Shown here: piece by piece, positions 13,931 to 19,762 of the stretch | Layout: every line of letters starts with the position of its first letter | Position numbering within the stretch: position 1 is the first letter of the stretch | Source: an uncultured Butyricicoccus sp. | Lineage (GTDB): Bacteria; Bacillota; Clostridia; Oscillospirales; Butyricicoccaceae | NCBI GenBank assembly: GCA_900555465.1 | Contig: USLE01000002.1 | Location: 1 to 19,762, forward strand | Length of the DNA stretch: 19,762 nt | Direction: 5' to 3' | Position numbers and translations under genes: made by a program | Notes under the pieces: generated by a model | Told to the model about the DNA's origin: nothing | Database searches by the model: none | The model's input: the letters and a program-made list of their open reading frames with translations, nothing else

Positions 13931-14309
13931 GTTTCACTTCCCACCGATCTGTCCGCTCCATCTCATCGCGCAGCAAGAGTACAGGCAGAAGTGCCTCGGC
14001 GATGTAACGCAGCTGACTGGGCGTGCAGTTTGCAAGCTGGCAATTGATTTCGTTGCAGAATTGGAGTGCTTCCGCGATTTCCGGCGCATCCATATAGGTT
14101 TCGATGCCGTCCAGCAGATAATCCATCGAAACCCGCAACGTCCGTGCGATAATGCGGAGCATGGAAACCTGCGTCGGCTGGCCGTGCTCAATGCGCCTGA
14201 TGCTGTTGGCGGAGATAGCCGCGGCTTTGGCGAGCCGCTCCTGTGTCATGCCTTTCTTTCTGCGGGCATCCCGGATGCGCTGCCCGCAGGCTTTCCAATC
14301 AATTTCCAT
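13914..14309 (-). CDS. XRE-family transcriptional regulator heading the sigma operon
   Basis: A 131-residue DNA-binding protein. Residues 8-66 form a Cro/C1-type helix-turn-helix (IRDARRKKGMTQERLAKAAAISANSIRRIEHGQPTQ), followed by a helical C-terminal region of about 60 residues with several Cys/Asn residues, perhaps a dimerisation or sensing part. The ATG at 14307-14309 follows CAGGAAG. The TGA stop overlaps the start of the ECF sigma gene, so the two regulators are made together, an unusual pairing. A promoter with TGGACA/TATAAT lies about 100 bases upstream. Its target could be that promoter, but no clear palindrome was found there. Confidence 0.9.
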   Translation of the reverse strand: MEIDWKACGQRIRDARRKKGMTQERLAKAAAISANSIRRIEHGQPTQVSMLRIIARTLRVSMDYLLDGIETYMDAPEIAEALQFCNEINCQLANCTPSQLRYIAEALLPVLLLRDEMERTDRWEVKHGIIQ

Positions 14310-14652
14310 AACTTCCTGACGCTTTCTCTTTTTTCACCCTGTCAGATTTATGGAGGAATCCACACGACAAATCATGTGCCGAAAGCTGTCCACAGCATGT
14401 ACGGTTCCTGTATTTCATTATAAACCCGACAGGGACGCATGTCCATTGAAATTCGGGAAAAAGCGCTGCAAGTGCAGGCTTTCCCTATTTTATATAGACA
14501 GCAGCCGCAAAGTGAATTGTTGCAGTCCGTCTGCCGTATTTTTCCGCCTGCATCCGGGCTTTCCGCTCTCCCCGACAACTTCCTCTGGCTTTTTGCAGCG
14601 GTTTGGCTTATACTAATCTTAACCGTATTTTCGTAATAAGGAAGGATGCCCC
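14310..14652. other. divergent intergenic region, XRE operon / phospholipase-like gene
   Basis: Holds the XRE-operon promoter and leader. On the plus strand a TATACT box near 14610-14615 is a possible -10 for the phospholipase-like gene, without a good -35. A short open frame at 14439-14636 has no ribosome site and an unconvincing composition, so it is not called. No structured RNA was recognised. Confidence 0.45.
14417..14445 (-). promoter_or_regulatory. promoter of the XRE-sigma operon
   Basis: On the minus strand TGGACA (14440-14445) and a perfect TATAAT (14417-14422) are separated by 17 bases. A start near 14410 gives a leader of about 100 bases. A near-consensus housekeeping promoter means basal expression is by the main sigma factor; any autoregulation by the encoded sigma factor is not visible. 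Confidence 0.8.
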
Positions 14653-15555
14653 ATGCCGTCTTATGCCACCCATCATATTTTCGCCGCGACCGTGCAGCGC
14701 GTGACCGGCGATTCCGTCGCCCGCATTGCTGCCGCCTACCCCGCGGGCTACCGCTGGGGCGCACAGGGCCCGGAGCCGCTGTGCCTGTACCATGCGCCCT
14801 TCCCCAGCCAGATGCGCCGTCTGGCGCAGCGCATGCGCACCGAGCCGCCCGCCCCGCTGTTCGAGGCGCTGTGCGATGCCGCCGTGCACGAGCACAACAC
14901 CGCGGCGCTCGCCTATGTGTTCGGCTTCTGCACGAACTATGCGCTCGACCGCGTCACGCATGCCTTTATCGGCGCGCAGGCCGATCGCCTCGCCCTCTAT
15001 GTGCCCGGCTATTCGGTCGAGGCGCGGCGCAAGCTGGCGGAAAGCGATATTGACGGCATCATGATCGCAGGGTTCATCGCCGCAGAGCCCGCCAAATTCG
15101 AGGCTTACCGCCTGCTTGACCCGAACGCCGCCGAATGCACCGTGCTCTCGCGCGTGGTGTCCGCCGCCGCAAAGTCGGCCTACGGGATGCGCGTCCCGCC
15201 CGCTGCGGTCTACCACTCGCTGCACGACATGCGCCGCATGCTCCATCTGACGCACAGCGGCAGCCTTGCCCGCGGCCGCCTGCAATGGGTCGAGCGGCTG
15301 TTCGGCAAAGCCGGTCAGGCTTCCTCGCTCATCCGCCCGGCCGAGCCGCTCGCGGCGGACTGCGCCAACGAGGAGCACCGTCCCTGGCGGTCGGACGGCG
15401 TCGAACGCACGGACTCGTTCTGCGACCTGTTCGATGCCGCGGTGCCGCTCGCGGTCTCGCTCCAGCGCGCCGTACTCGACCGATATTATCAGCAAAAACC
15501 GCTCGATCCGCGCTTTTTCCCCACCGATTTCACCGGAGCGGTTGCAAAAAGTTAA
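14653..15555 (+). CDS. zinc-dependent phospholipase C-like protein
   Basis: A 300-residue protein of the Zn_dep_PLPC type. Ligand-like histidines fall in the expected order: His7/His8 in the N-terminal YATHHIFA, the GAQGPEPLCLYH motif (residues 36-47), HEHN (79-82) and the helix FGFCTNYALDRVTHAF with Asp99 and His103. These match the conserved core of small clostridial proteins annotated as zinc-dependent phospholipase C. No signal peptide is seen, so it may act inside the cell or not act as a secreted toxin at all; many housekeeping relatives have no known substrate. The ATG at 14653 follows AAGGAAGG. It stands alone, 100-130 bases ahead of the M23 gene. Confidence 0.85.
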   Translation: MPSYATHHIFAATVQRVTGDSVARIAAAYPAGYRWGAQGPEPLCLYHAPFPSQMRRLAQRMRTEPPAPLFEALCDAAVHEHNTAALAYVFGFCTNYALDRVTHAFIGAQADRLALYVPGYSVEARRKLAESDIDGIMIAGFIAAEPAKFEAYRLLDPNAAECTVLSRVVSAAAKSAYGMRVPPAAVYHSLHDMRRMLHLTHSGSLARGRLQWVERLFGKAGQASSLIRPAEPLAADCANEEHRPWRSDGVERTDSFCDLFDAAVPLAVSLQRAVLDRYYQQKPLDPRFFPTDFTGAVAKS

Positions 15556-15659
15556 ATTTTTATAAAGTGCCGACAGGTTTCGCCTGACTTCGTCCCTCCA
15601 AATGCGTATGCTATCCATTGTTACCAAACTGTAACCTTTGGATTGCGAAAGGAGGGAAT

Positions 15660-15794
15660 ATGGAGAGCATCTTTTCTCCATACTACCGTCATGCGAAACC
15701 TGTTATCTTTTGTATTCGGGCTGTTTTCCGGCCTGCTATATGTGCTGATCCGGGCCGTGCTGCTGCTCGACCGACTGATCTGCTGGATCTATGA
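15660..15794 (+). other. 44-codon open frame with a strong ribosome site, overlapping the M23 gene out of frame
   Basis: AAAGGAGGG sits 3-4 bases before an ATG at 15660, the best ribosome site in the area, but its frame ends at 15792-15794 while the M23 gene continues in another frame. The first part (MESIFSPYYRHAKPVIF) looks protein-like; the rest (Ala/Arg/Pro-rich) looks like a shifted frame. The ATG lies in an 8-bp hairpin, TATGGAGA/TCTCCATA (15659-15682). It could be the true N-terminus separated by a frameshift, or a leader peptide. See the finding. Confidence 0.4.
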
Positions 15795-16989
15795 CCTGCC
15801 GCTGTGGGCGGCCATCGCCCGCGCGTTCCGCTTTGCGCAGCGCAGGCGCGCGGTCTGCGCGTTCTCCCTGTTCGTGCCGCTGTTTTTCGTCCCCAGCGCG
15901 CTGCTCACGCAGAGCGGCACCCTGGTGCTGGCGGACGGCGCGCCGCTCGGCTTTGTGGAAGATGCGGACACGCTCTCCGCGGCGGTCGATGCGATCGAGC
16001 AGAGCGCGTCCGCGCTGGCGGGCAGCGACTACGCCCTGCCGGTCTCCATCACGACCAAATCGCTGCGCGCACCGGCGTCCCAGTTCCTCTCTGCGGACGA
16101 ACTGGAAGCCGATCTGATCGAGGCGAGCGGCGAGCTGGACACGCTGGCGGTCATCTCGGTAAACGGCGAGCAGACCGGCGTATGCCGCTCGGCTGAGGAC
16201 GCCCAGGCGCTGCTCGACCGCGTCAAGGCGCAGTACACCACGCCCACGGATGAGAACACGGACTTTTTGCAGGAGGTGCGCGTGGACGCGGTCGTCGCGG
16301 AGACCCGTCTGGTCTCGGATTTCGGCGAGCTGTACGACTACCTCGCGCCCCGTCTGGATGTGACCTCGACCCGCTCGGTCACCTACACAGAGGAGATCCC
16401 CTATGAGACCATCACGCGCGAAAACGACCAGCTCGACCAGACCTACCGCGCCACCCTGCAGGAGGGCTGCGCGGGCGAGGCGGTCGTTACTGCCGAGATC
16501 GAGACCGTGGACGGCGAGGAACACGGGCGCACCATCCTCGAGCGCACGGTACTGAGCAGCGCGACCGACGAGATCATCGAGGTCGGCACCAAGAACGTGG
16601 GCATCGGCACGGGGGAATTTTCCGTCCCGGTGACCAGCTACACCTTTACCTCGGGCTTCAAATGGCGCTGGGGCAAGCTGCACAGCGGCGTTGATCTGGC
16701 TGTGCCCGAGGGCACGCCGGTCTATGCCGCGGACAACGGCAAGGTGATCGTTGCCGGTGATCTGGACAACGGCTACGGAAACTATATCATCCTCGACCAC
16801 CAGAACGGCTACAAGACGCTGTATGCGCACAACTCCGAGCTGCTGGTCGCGGTAGGCGATATTGTCGCCAAGGGCGAGCAGATCGCGCTCTCGGGCAACA
16901 CCGGCAACTCCACCGGCCCGCACCTGCATTTCGAGGTGCATGTAAACGACGAGAAGGTCGACCCGCAGCAATATTTGACGCTGGCCTGA
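15691..16989 (+). CDS. M23 family peptidase with G5 domain (start uncertain)
   Basis: A cell-wall hydrolase that probably cuts peptide cross-links of peptidoglycan outside the membrane. From the ATG at 15691 it is 432 residues: N-terminal hydrophobic segments (FVFGLFSGLLYVLIRAVLLL and, about 64-80, FSLFVPLFFVPSALL) serving as anchor, a middle region of about 150 residues, a G5-like domain (about 230-305), and the LytM/M23 domain with intact zinc ligands His331 and Asp335 in HSGVD and His411 and His413 in HLHFEVH. An alternative in-frame TTG at 15643 adds 16 residues. Neither start has a good ribosome site; the strong site AAAGGAGGG points to an out-of-frame ATG at 15660, so the 5' end may hold a frameshift. 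A CTGACT/TATGCT pair (17-base spacer, -10 at about 15607-15612) is a possible promoter. Confidence 0.9.
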   Translation: MRNLLSFVFGLFSGLLYVLIRAVLLLDRLICWIYDLPLWAAIARAFRFAQRRRAVCAFSLFVPLFFVPSALLTQSGTLVLADGAPLGFVEDADTLSAAVDAIEQSASALAGSDYALPVSITTKSLRAPASQFLSADELEADLIEASGELDTLAVISVNGEQTGVCRSAEDAQALLDRVKAQYTTPTDENTDFLQEVRVDAVVAETRLVSDFGELYDYLAPRLDVTSTRSVTYTEEIPYETITRENDQLDQTYRATLQEGCAGEAVVTAEIETVDGEEHGRTILERTVLSSATDEIIEVGTKNVGIGTGEFSVPVTSYTFTSGFKWRWGKLHSGVDLAVPEGTPVYAADNGKVIVAGDLDNGYGNYIILDHQNGYKTLYAHNSELLVAVGDIVAKGEQIALSGNTGNSTGPHLHFEVHVNDEKVDPQQYLTLA

Positions 16990-17000
16990 TGAAAAATACA

Positions 17001-17317
17001 GGGGCGCGCATTGCGCGTCCGTTCCACAATGGTTCGCCTGACGAGGTACGGGCGTGCCTGCTTCCCAAGTGGGTGGAATTTGCGCCTGCGCGGTACTTCT
17101 GCCCGTAGGGGCGCGCACTGTGTGTCCGTCCCGCGATGGTTCGCTGACGAGATGCGGGCGTACCCACTTCCCAAGTGGGGGGAATTTGCGCCTGCGCGGC
17201 GCTCCTGCCCGTAGGGGCGCGCATTGCGCGCCCGTCCCGCAACGGTTCACTGACGAGATGCGGGCGTGCCTGCTTCCCCAGTGGATAAAATTTGCGCCTG
17301 CGCGGCGCGAGCGGGCA
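17001..17317. repeat. three tandem copies of a ~106-bp intergenic repeat
   Basis: Units 17001-17107, 17108-17213 and 17214-17317 follow each other without spacers. Each starts GGGGCGCGC, continues through TGACGAG, TGCGGGCGT, CTTCCC, AGTGG, and AATTTGCGCCTGCGCGG, and ends in GCCCGTA or a variant. The third unit opens with a perfect GGGCGCGC/GCGCGCCC hairpin, which is degraded in the second. No reading frame is conserved between units. Confidence 0.85.
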
Positions 17318-17349
17318 AGAGGGAGGAAACCGACGGTTTCCTCCCTCTT
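17317..17349. terminator. 15-bp perfect hairpin after the tandem repeats
   Basis: AAGAGGGAGGAAACC (17317-17331) pairs with GGTTTCCTCCCTCTT (17335-17349) around a GAC loop. There is no T-run, so termination is only a guess. From 17350 to 17504 I see no gene or structure that I can support. Confidence 0.6.
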
Positions 17350-17504
17350 GTCAATCTCCCACCTTCCCTTCAGGGCGCGCTGCGCGCGCAGAGGTAAGTG
17401 ACGCTTTCCGCCTGCCGCCCGGCAGCTGTTGCGACAGGCATGGTATTGGCTGCCGCCCCGGAGGGCGCTCCCGCGCCGGAACCGGCGGGATTGTCCGCAG
17501 TATC

Positions 17505-17540
17505 AAAAAGAGCGCTATGGAATCTCCATAGCGCTTTTTT
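17505..17540. terminator. terminator at the 3' end of the small XRE gene
   Basis: AGCGCTATGGA (17511-17521) pairs with TCCATAGCGCT (17525-17535), with five A before and six T after it. It overlaps the end of the minus-strand XRE gene and can work in both directions. Confidence 0.85.
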
Positions 17541-17733
17541 ACTGTTCGTCCGGAAACACCTTAATATCAAGTGCTTCACAGATTTGGAAAAACAGATCAA
17601 GGGAGGGTGTTTTCCGCCCGCTCTCGATCTCATAAATATAAGCCTGTGTCCTGTCGACCATTTCCCCCAACTGCGTCTGCGTCAGCCCCTTTTCCTTGCG
17701 CCGCCTGCGGAACAGTGCACGATAATCAACCAT
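17539..17733 (-). CDS. 64-aa XRE-family repressor (HTH only)
   Basis: A minimal Cro/C1-type DNA-binding protein made almost wholly of the helix-turn-helix: MVDYRALFRRRRKEKGLTQ, then TQLGEMVDRTQAYIYEIESG and RKTPSLDLFFQICEALDI, the standard five-helix fold. The start is the ATG at 17731-17733 because GGAGGAG precedes it; the longer open frame runs back through the promoter. Its -10 (17797-17802) and -35 (17820-17825) are covered by or next to palindromic sites, so it very probably represses itself and the divergent 86-aa gene. Small stand-alone XRE repressors of this size are known from plasmids, phages and toxin-antitoxin units, but no such partner is recognisable here. Confidence 0.88.
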   Translation of the reverse strand: MVDYRALFRRRRKEKGLTQTQLGEMVDRTQAYIYEIESGRKTPSLDLFFQICEALDIKVFPDEQ

Positions 17734-17756
17734 TTTACTCTCCTCCACCCGAGTCC

Positions 17757-17782
17757 GTAGGGCGCGGCGACCTCGGCGCGCC
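17757..17782 (+). repeat. isolated copy of the 31-bp G+C-rich repeat core
   Basis: GTAGGGCGCGGCGACC followed by TCGGCGCGCC closely matches the minus-strand reading of the units at 1046-1164. It falls in the untranslated leader of the small XRE gene. Confidence 0.7.
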
Positions 17783-17796
17783 GCTATCTTGTAAAC

Positions 17797-17825
17797 ATTA
17801 TAGCTGACAGCTATTTTTCCATCAA
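17797..17825 (-). promoter_or_regulatory. promoter of the small XRE gene
   Basis: On the minus strand TTGATG (17820-17825) and a perfect TATAAT (17797-17802) are 17 bases apart. The palindrome at 17800-17814 overlaps the -10 box. Confidence 0.8.
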
Positions 17826-17882
17826 TATGGCTATCAGCCATTGACAAATTGTTTTCTCTATTTTATAATGGCTTAAAGCCAT
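17800..17882. promoter_or_regulatory. three palindromic operators in the divergent promoter region
   Basis: Sites ATAGCTGACAGCTAT (17800-17814), ATGGCTATCAGCCAT (17827-17841) and ATGGCTTAAAGCCAT (17868-17882) share the form AT(A/G)GCT-N3-AGC(T/C)AT, each a perfect 6+6 palindrome. Centres are 27 and 41 bases apart. They overlap the XRE -10, the edge of the plus-strand -35, and the plus-strand -10/start region respectively, as expected for a repressor that controls both directions. Confidence 0.85.
17841..17869 (+). promoter_or_regulatory. consensus promoter of the 86-aa gene
   Basis: Perfect TTGACA (17841-17846) and perfect TATAAT (17864-17869) with a 17-base spacer. Such strength suggests the gene is kept off mainly by a repressor binding the adjoining palindromes. 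Confidence 0.9.
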
Positions 17883-17898
17883 AATAGGAGGCCACACT

Positions 17899-18159
17899 AT
17901 GACAAACACCACCTGCACCGAACTCTATAACGATATGATCGAGAACACTTACGACCTGCTCTGCGACATCTGTGTGATCGAGTCTCTTTACCACTGCCGC
18001 GCCCAGCTCCCCCACTTCGACACCCTGCCTGCGCTCAGCGCGGAAATCTGGCGCACCCAATGTTTCCTTGACCAGCATGCCCATGATACCGGCACCTGCG
18101 GCCGTTTCCTGCTCGACCGCCTTGCAGCAGAAGCGGGCATAGAAAAAGAGCCGTCCTGA
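17899..18159 (+). CDS. unknown 86-aa cysteine-containing protein divergent from XRE repressor
   Basis: I do not recognise this protein. It is small, soluble and probably all-helical, acidic in the first half, with six cysteines (6, 22, 25, 33, 55, 67) and several histidines (32, 39, 60, 62); the Cys22-x2-Cys25 and Cys33 could bind metal, but no standard zinc-finger spacing is obvious. The ATG at 17899 follows AGGAGG, so translation should be strong, and the promoter is full consensus. It is a single-gene unit with its own terminator and lies opposite the 64-aa XRE repressor, sharing three operators. Possible roles are a repressor antagonist, a small effector or a toxin-like product; sequence alone does not decide. 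Confidence 0.75.
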   Translation: MTNTTCTELYNDMIENTYDLLCDICVIESLYHCRAQLPHFDTLPALSAEIWRTQCFLDQHAHDTGTCGRFLLDRLAAEAGIEKEPS

Positions 18160-18170
18160 GACGGCTCTTT
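18145..18170 (+). terminator. terminator overlapping the end of the 86-aa gene
   Basis: AAAGAGCCGTC (18145-18155) pairs with GACGGCTCTTT (18160-18170), the stop codon being in the loop. It ends in a short T-run and may also serve the convergent ECF gene. Confidence 0.8.
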
Positions 18171-18188
18171 CCTGTTTTGCTCTGCTCT

Positions 18189-18743
18189 TCAGGTCCGGAT
18201 GCGCGCATCCATCTCTGCGCTCGCGTGGCTGAGCACCGGGAGCAGCACGGCGCACACGATCACGCCTGCCAGCCCCTGCACGATGTTGAACGGTACGCCG
18301 GCCAACACCGCGACCGCTGCCGCGCCGACCGCACTGCCTGCAACGACCTGCATGCCGACCTCATATACAAAATACCCGGCCACCATCACGCACTCCGCGG
18401 GGATGCCGCACAGCGCCACGCGCACCGGCGTGTTCATGTGGCCGCGCCCCGCCATGTGGTGATACAGCCAGCCGCCGGCAGCCGCGGTCAGCGCCTTGAT
18501 GACAAGCGTGCCCGGCATATAGGCAACTGCGCCCGCGAACAGATCGGCCAGCATCGAACCGATGCCCGCCGCGACTGCGCCCAGCCCCGGCCCGAGCAGG
18601 ATGCCGCAGATCAGCACCAGCCCGTCGCCCAGATGGATGTAGCCGAGCGTCGGCGTGGGGATGCGGATGACCATCGTCGCAACCGTCGTCAGCGCTGCCA
18701 AAAGCGCGGTTAAAATGATCGTTCTCGTCTTTTTACTTGTCAT
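18189..18743 (-). CDS. ECF transporter S component, substrate unknown
   Basis: A 184-residue substrate-binding (S) subunit of an energy-coupling-factor transporter for a vitamin or other micronutrient. It begins with a basic start and the family-typical first helix (TRTIILTALLAALTTVATMVIRIP), followed by YIHLGDGLVLICGILLG and GAVAAGIGSMLADLFAG, and about six membrane helices in all. The EcfA/EcfT energising module is not in the window, as is usual for group II systems in Firmicutes. The ATG at 18741-18743 follows GAAGGTG; a longer upstream start is not supported. I saw no riboswitch in the 100-150 base leader that could reveal the substrate. A TACAAT box (18777-18782) with TTGAAA or TTTTGA upstream is a weak promoter candidate. 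Confidence 0.88.
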   Translation of the reverse strand: MTSKKTRTIILTALLAALTTVATMVIRIPTPTLGYIHLGDGLVLICGILLGPGLGAVAAGIGSMLADLFAGAVAYMPGTLVIKALTAAAGGWLYHHMAGRGHMNTPVRVALCGIPAECVMVAGYFVYEVGMQVVAGSAVGAAAVAVLAGVPFNIVQGLAGVIVCAVLLPVLSHASAEMDARIRT

Positions 18744-18846
18744 ATCGGACACCTTCTTCTGTTTCTGACTGTCCTTATTGTATCCCTGTCTTGACCTTTT
18801 CAAAAGCACCAGATTTTTCTTTTTTCACAATGCCAGTTTGCGCTGC

Positions 18847-18877
18847 AAAAAAGCAGCCCGCCGGTTCGGCGGGCTGC
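18847..18877 (-). terminator. terminator of the CoA-transferase gene
   Basis: On the minus strand GCAGCCCGCCG pairs with CGGCGGGCTGC (18853-18863 with 18867-18877, three-base loop), followed by six T. It begins 16 bases after the but stop and separates it from the ECF gene. Confidence 0.9.
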
Positions 18878-18893
18878 CCTCTTATCTGCTGTT

Positions 18894-19762
18894 TCAGCGC
18901 TTGTTCGAACGCTTCCAGATGTGCATTTTCTCCGCATCCTCGATCAGCTGCTCGCGGAAATCCGGGTGCGCGATCGAGATCAGCGCCTCGGCGCGCTCCC
19001 AGCTGGACTTGCCCTTGAGGTTGATCATGCCGTACTCGGTGACGACATACTGGGTCGCCGAGCGCGGGTCGGTGACGATCGAGCCGTCGGACAGGGTCGG
19101 ACGGATGCGGGACGCGATCGTGCCGTCCTTCTGCTTGAAGGTAGAGGACAGGCAGATAAAGCTCTTGCCGCCATTGGACAGATAAGCGCCCATGACGAAA
19201 TCGAGCTGGCCGCCCGTGCCCGAGATCTGCTTGGTGCCCGCGGACTCCGCGTTCACCTGACCGTACAGGTCGATATCCACCGCGTTGTTGATCGAGATAA
19301 AGTTGTCGATCTGCGCGATCACGCGCACGTCGTTGGTGTAGTCCACCGGCACGGACGCACATTCCGGGTTGTCATTCAGGTAGTCATACAGCTTCTGCGT
19401 GCCCGCAGCAAAAGCGTATGCCTGACGGCCGCGGTCGATGGTCTTGCAGCGGCCGGTGATCTTGCCCGCCTTGGCGATATCGACAAACGCATCCACATAC
19501 ATCTCGGTGTGCACGCCCAGATCCCTGAGGTCGGAGTCCGCGATCAGCGCGCCAACCGTGTTCGGCATGCCGCCGATGCCCAGCTGCAGGCAGGCGCCGT
19601 TCGGGATCTCGGACACGATCAGCTCCGCGACCTTGCGGTCGACCTCGGTCGCCGGGATCGAGCCCATCTGGGGCATGGGGGCGTTGTTGCCCTCGACGAT
19701 CATATCCACCTCGGAGATGTGGATGCAGTCCTCCATGCCGCCCAGGCAGCGCGGCATGTTCT
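18894..19762 (-). CDS. but: butyryl-CoA:acetate CoA-transferase, 3' part (5' end outside window)
   Basis: The last step of butyrate synthesis in many gut Firmicutes: it moves CoA from butyryl-CoA to acetate, giving butyrate and acetyl-CoA. About 289 C-terminal residues are visible and run off the right edge; the frame continues through an Asn codon before the MPRCLGG segment, so that Met is internal. Family features are [10 protein letters not shown], the [19 protein letters not shown] stretch (its Glu, in HTEM, is the expected CoA-thioester-forming residue), the [16 protein letters not shown] glycine loop, [19 protein letters not shown] and a terminal IWKRSNKR. The AFVDIAKAG stretch is a known signature of the gut but gene; a 4-hydroxybutyrate CoA-transferase relative is the main alternative. 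The gene ends in a strong terminator. Confidence 0.85.
   Translation of the reverse strand, partial: NMPRCLGGMEDCIHISEVDMIVEGNNAPMPQMGSIPATEVDRKVAELIVSEIPNGACLQLGIGGMPNTVGALIADSDLRDLGVHTEMYVDAFVDIAKAGKITGRCKTIDRGRQAYAFAAGTQKLYDYLNDNPECASVPVDYTNDVRVIAQIDNFISINNAVDIDLYGQVNAESAGTKQISGTGGQLDFVMGAYLSNGGKSFICLSSTFKQKDGTIASRIRPTLSDGSIVTDPRSATQYVVTEYGMINLKGKSSWERAEALISIAHPDFREQLIEDAEKMHIWKRSNKR

Noticed and set aside
14439..14636. A 65-codon plus-strand frame before the phospholipase-like gene
   Set aside because: It has no ribosome site and starts inside the divergent XRE-operon promoter; only a hydrophobic end suggests anything, which is not enough.
15736..17250. A 504-codon minus-strand frame across the M23 gene and tandem repeats
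   Set aside because: Its first third translates the tandem repeats and the rest is antisense to conserved M23 sequence; no ribosome site or domain.
17001..17317. CRISPR array
   Set aside because: The units are ~106 bases, adjoining with no unique spacers, and no cas gene is near.
17398..17531. Remnant of a coding gene between the hairpin and the XRE terminator
   Set aside because: Ala/Pro/Glu-rich frames on both strands, no start signal and no recognisable motif; cannot be told from G+C-rich non-coding DNA.
18744..18846. Vitamin riboswitch ahead of the ECF S component
   Set aside because: I looked for TPP, FMN, cobalamin and preQ1-type conserved bases and found none; the leader is short and A/G-rich.

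Overview
The window looks like chromosomal DNA of a G+C-rich, butyrate-producing anaerobic Clostridium-class Firmicute (Oscillospiraceae/Butyricicoccaceae-like). The evidence is Gram-positive Shine-Dalgarno sequences and TTGACA/TATAAT promoters, a Met T-box leader, VanW and DUF975 proteins, an ECF-type vitamin transporter S subunit, and at the right edge a CoA-transferase carrying the AFVDIAKAG signature of butyryl-CoA:acetate CoA-transferase (But). The genus is inference. No rRNA, tRNA, CRISPR array, transposase or phage gene was seen.

Layout, left to right. (1) 1-988, minus: a tightly overlapped operon of two paralogous DUF4177 proteins, a small membrane protein and a HAD phosphatase cut by the left edge. 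(2) 989-1384: an intergenic block of stacked hairpins and three copies of a G+C-rich 31-bp repeat. (3) 1385-4875, minus: metG preceded by an AT-richer unknown 379-aa gene; both lie behind a complete T-box leader with an ATG (Met) specifier and a consensus promoter. (4) 4882-7775, minus: a vanW-like cell-wall gene and a DUF975 membrane gene with their own promoter and terminator. (5) 7776-8145: a second hairpin block related to the first. (6) 8146-9249, minus: ychF. (7) 9543-12091, plus: an MBOAT O-acyltransferase and a DHHW/AlgX-like partner, probably acetylating an extracytoplasmic glycan.

(8) 12160-14445, minus: a four-gene operon of XRE regulator, ECF-like sigma factor, two-helix membrane protein (probable anti-sigma) and a membrane-anchored extracellular protein. 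(9) 14653-16989, plus: a zinc-dependent phospholipase C-like protein and an M23 peptidase with a G5 domain and an unclear start. (10) 16990-17538: three tandem copies of a ~106-bp repeat plus a strong hairpin. (11) 17539-18159: a 64-aa XRE repressor divergent from an 86-aa cysteine-containing orphan, with two face-to-face consensus promoters and three matching palindromic operators. (12) 18189-19762, minus: an ECF transporter S component and the 3' part of but.

Most of the window is housekeeping plus envelope biology. The parts that deserve attention are the orphan gene wedged between the Met T-box and metG, the XRE/orphan switch with three operators, the XRE-sigma-membrane-secreted operon, and the two related hairpin-rich intergenic blocks whose stems differ by compensatory changes.
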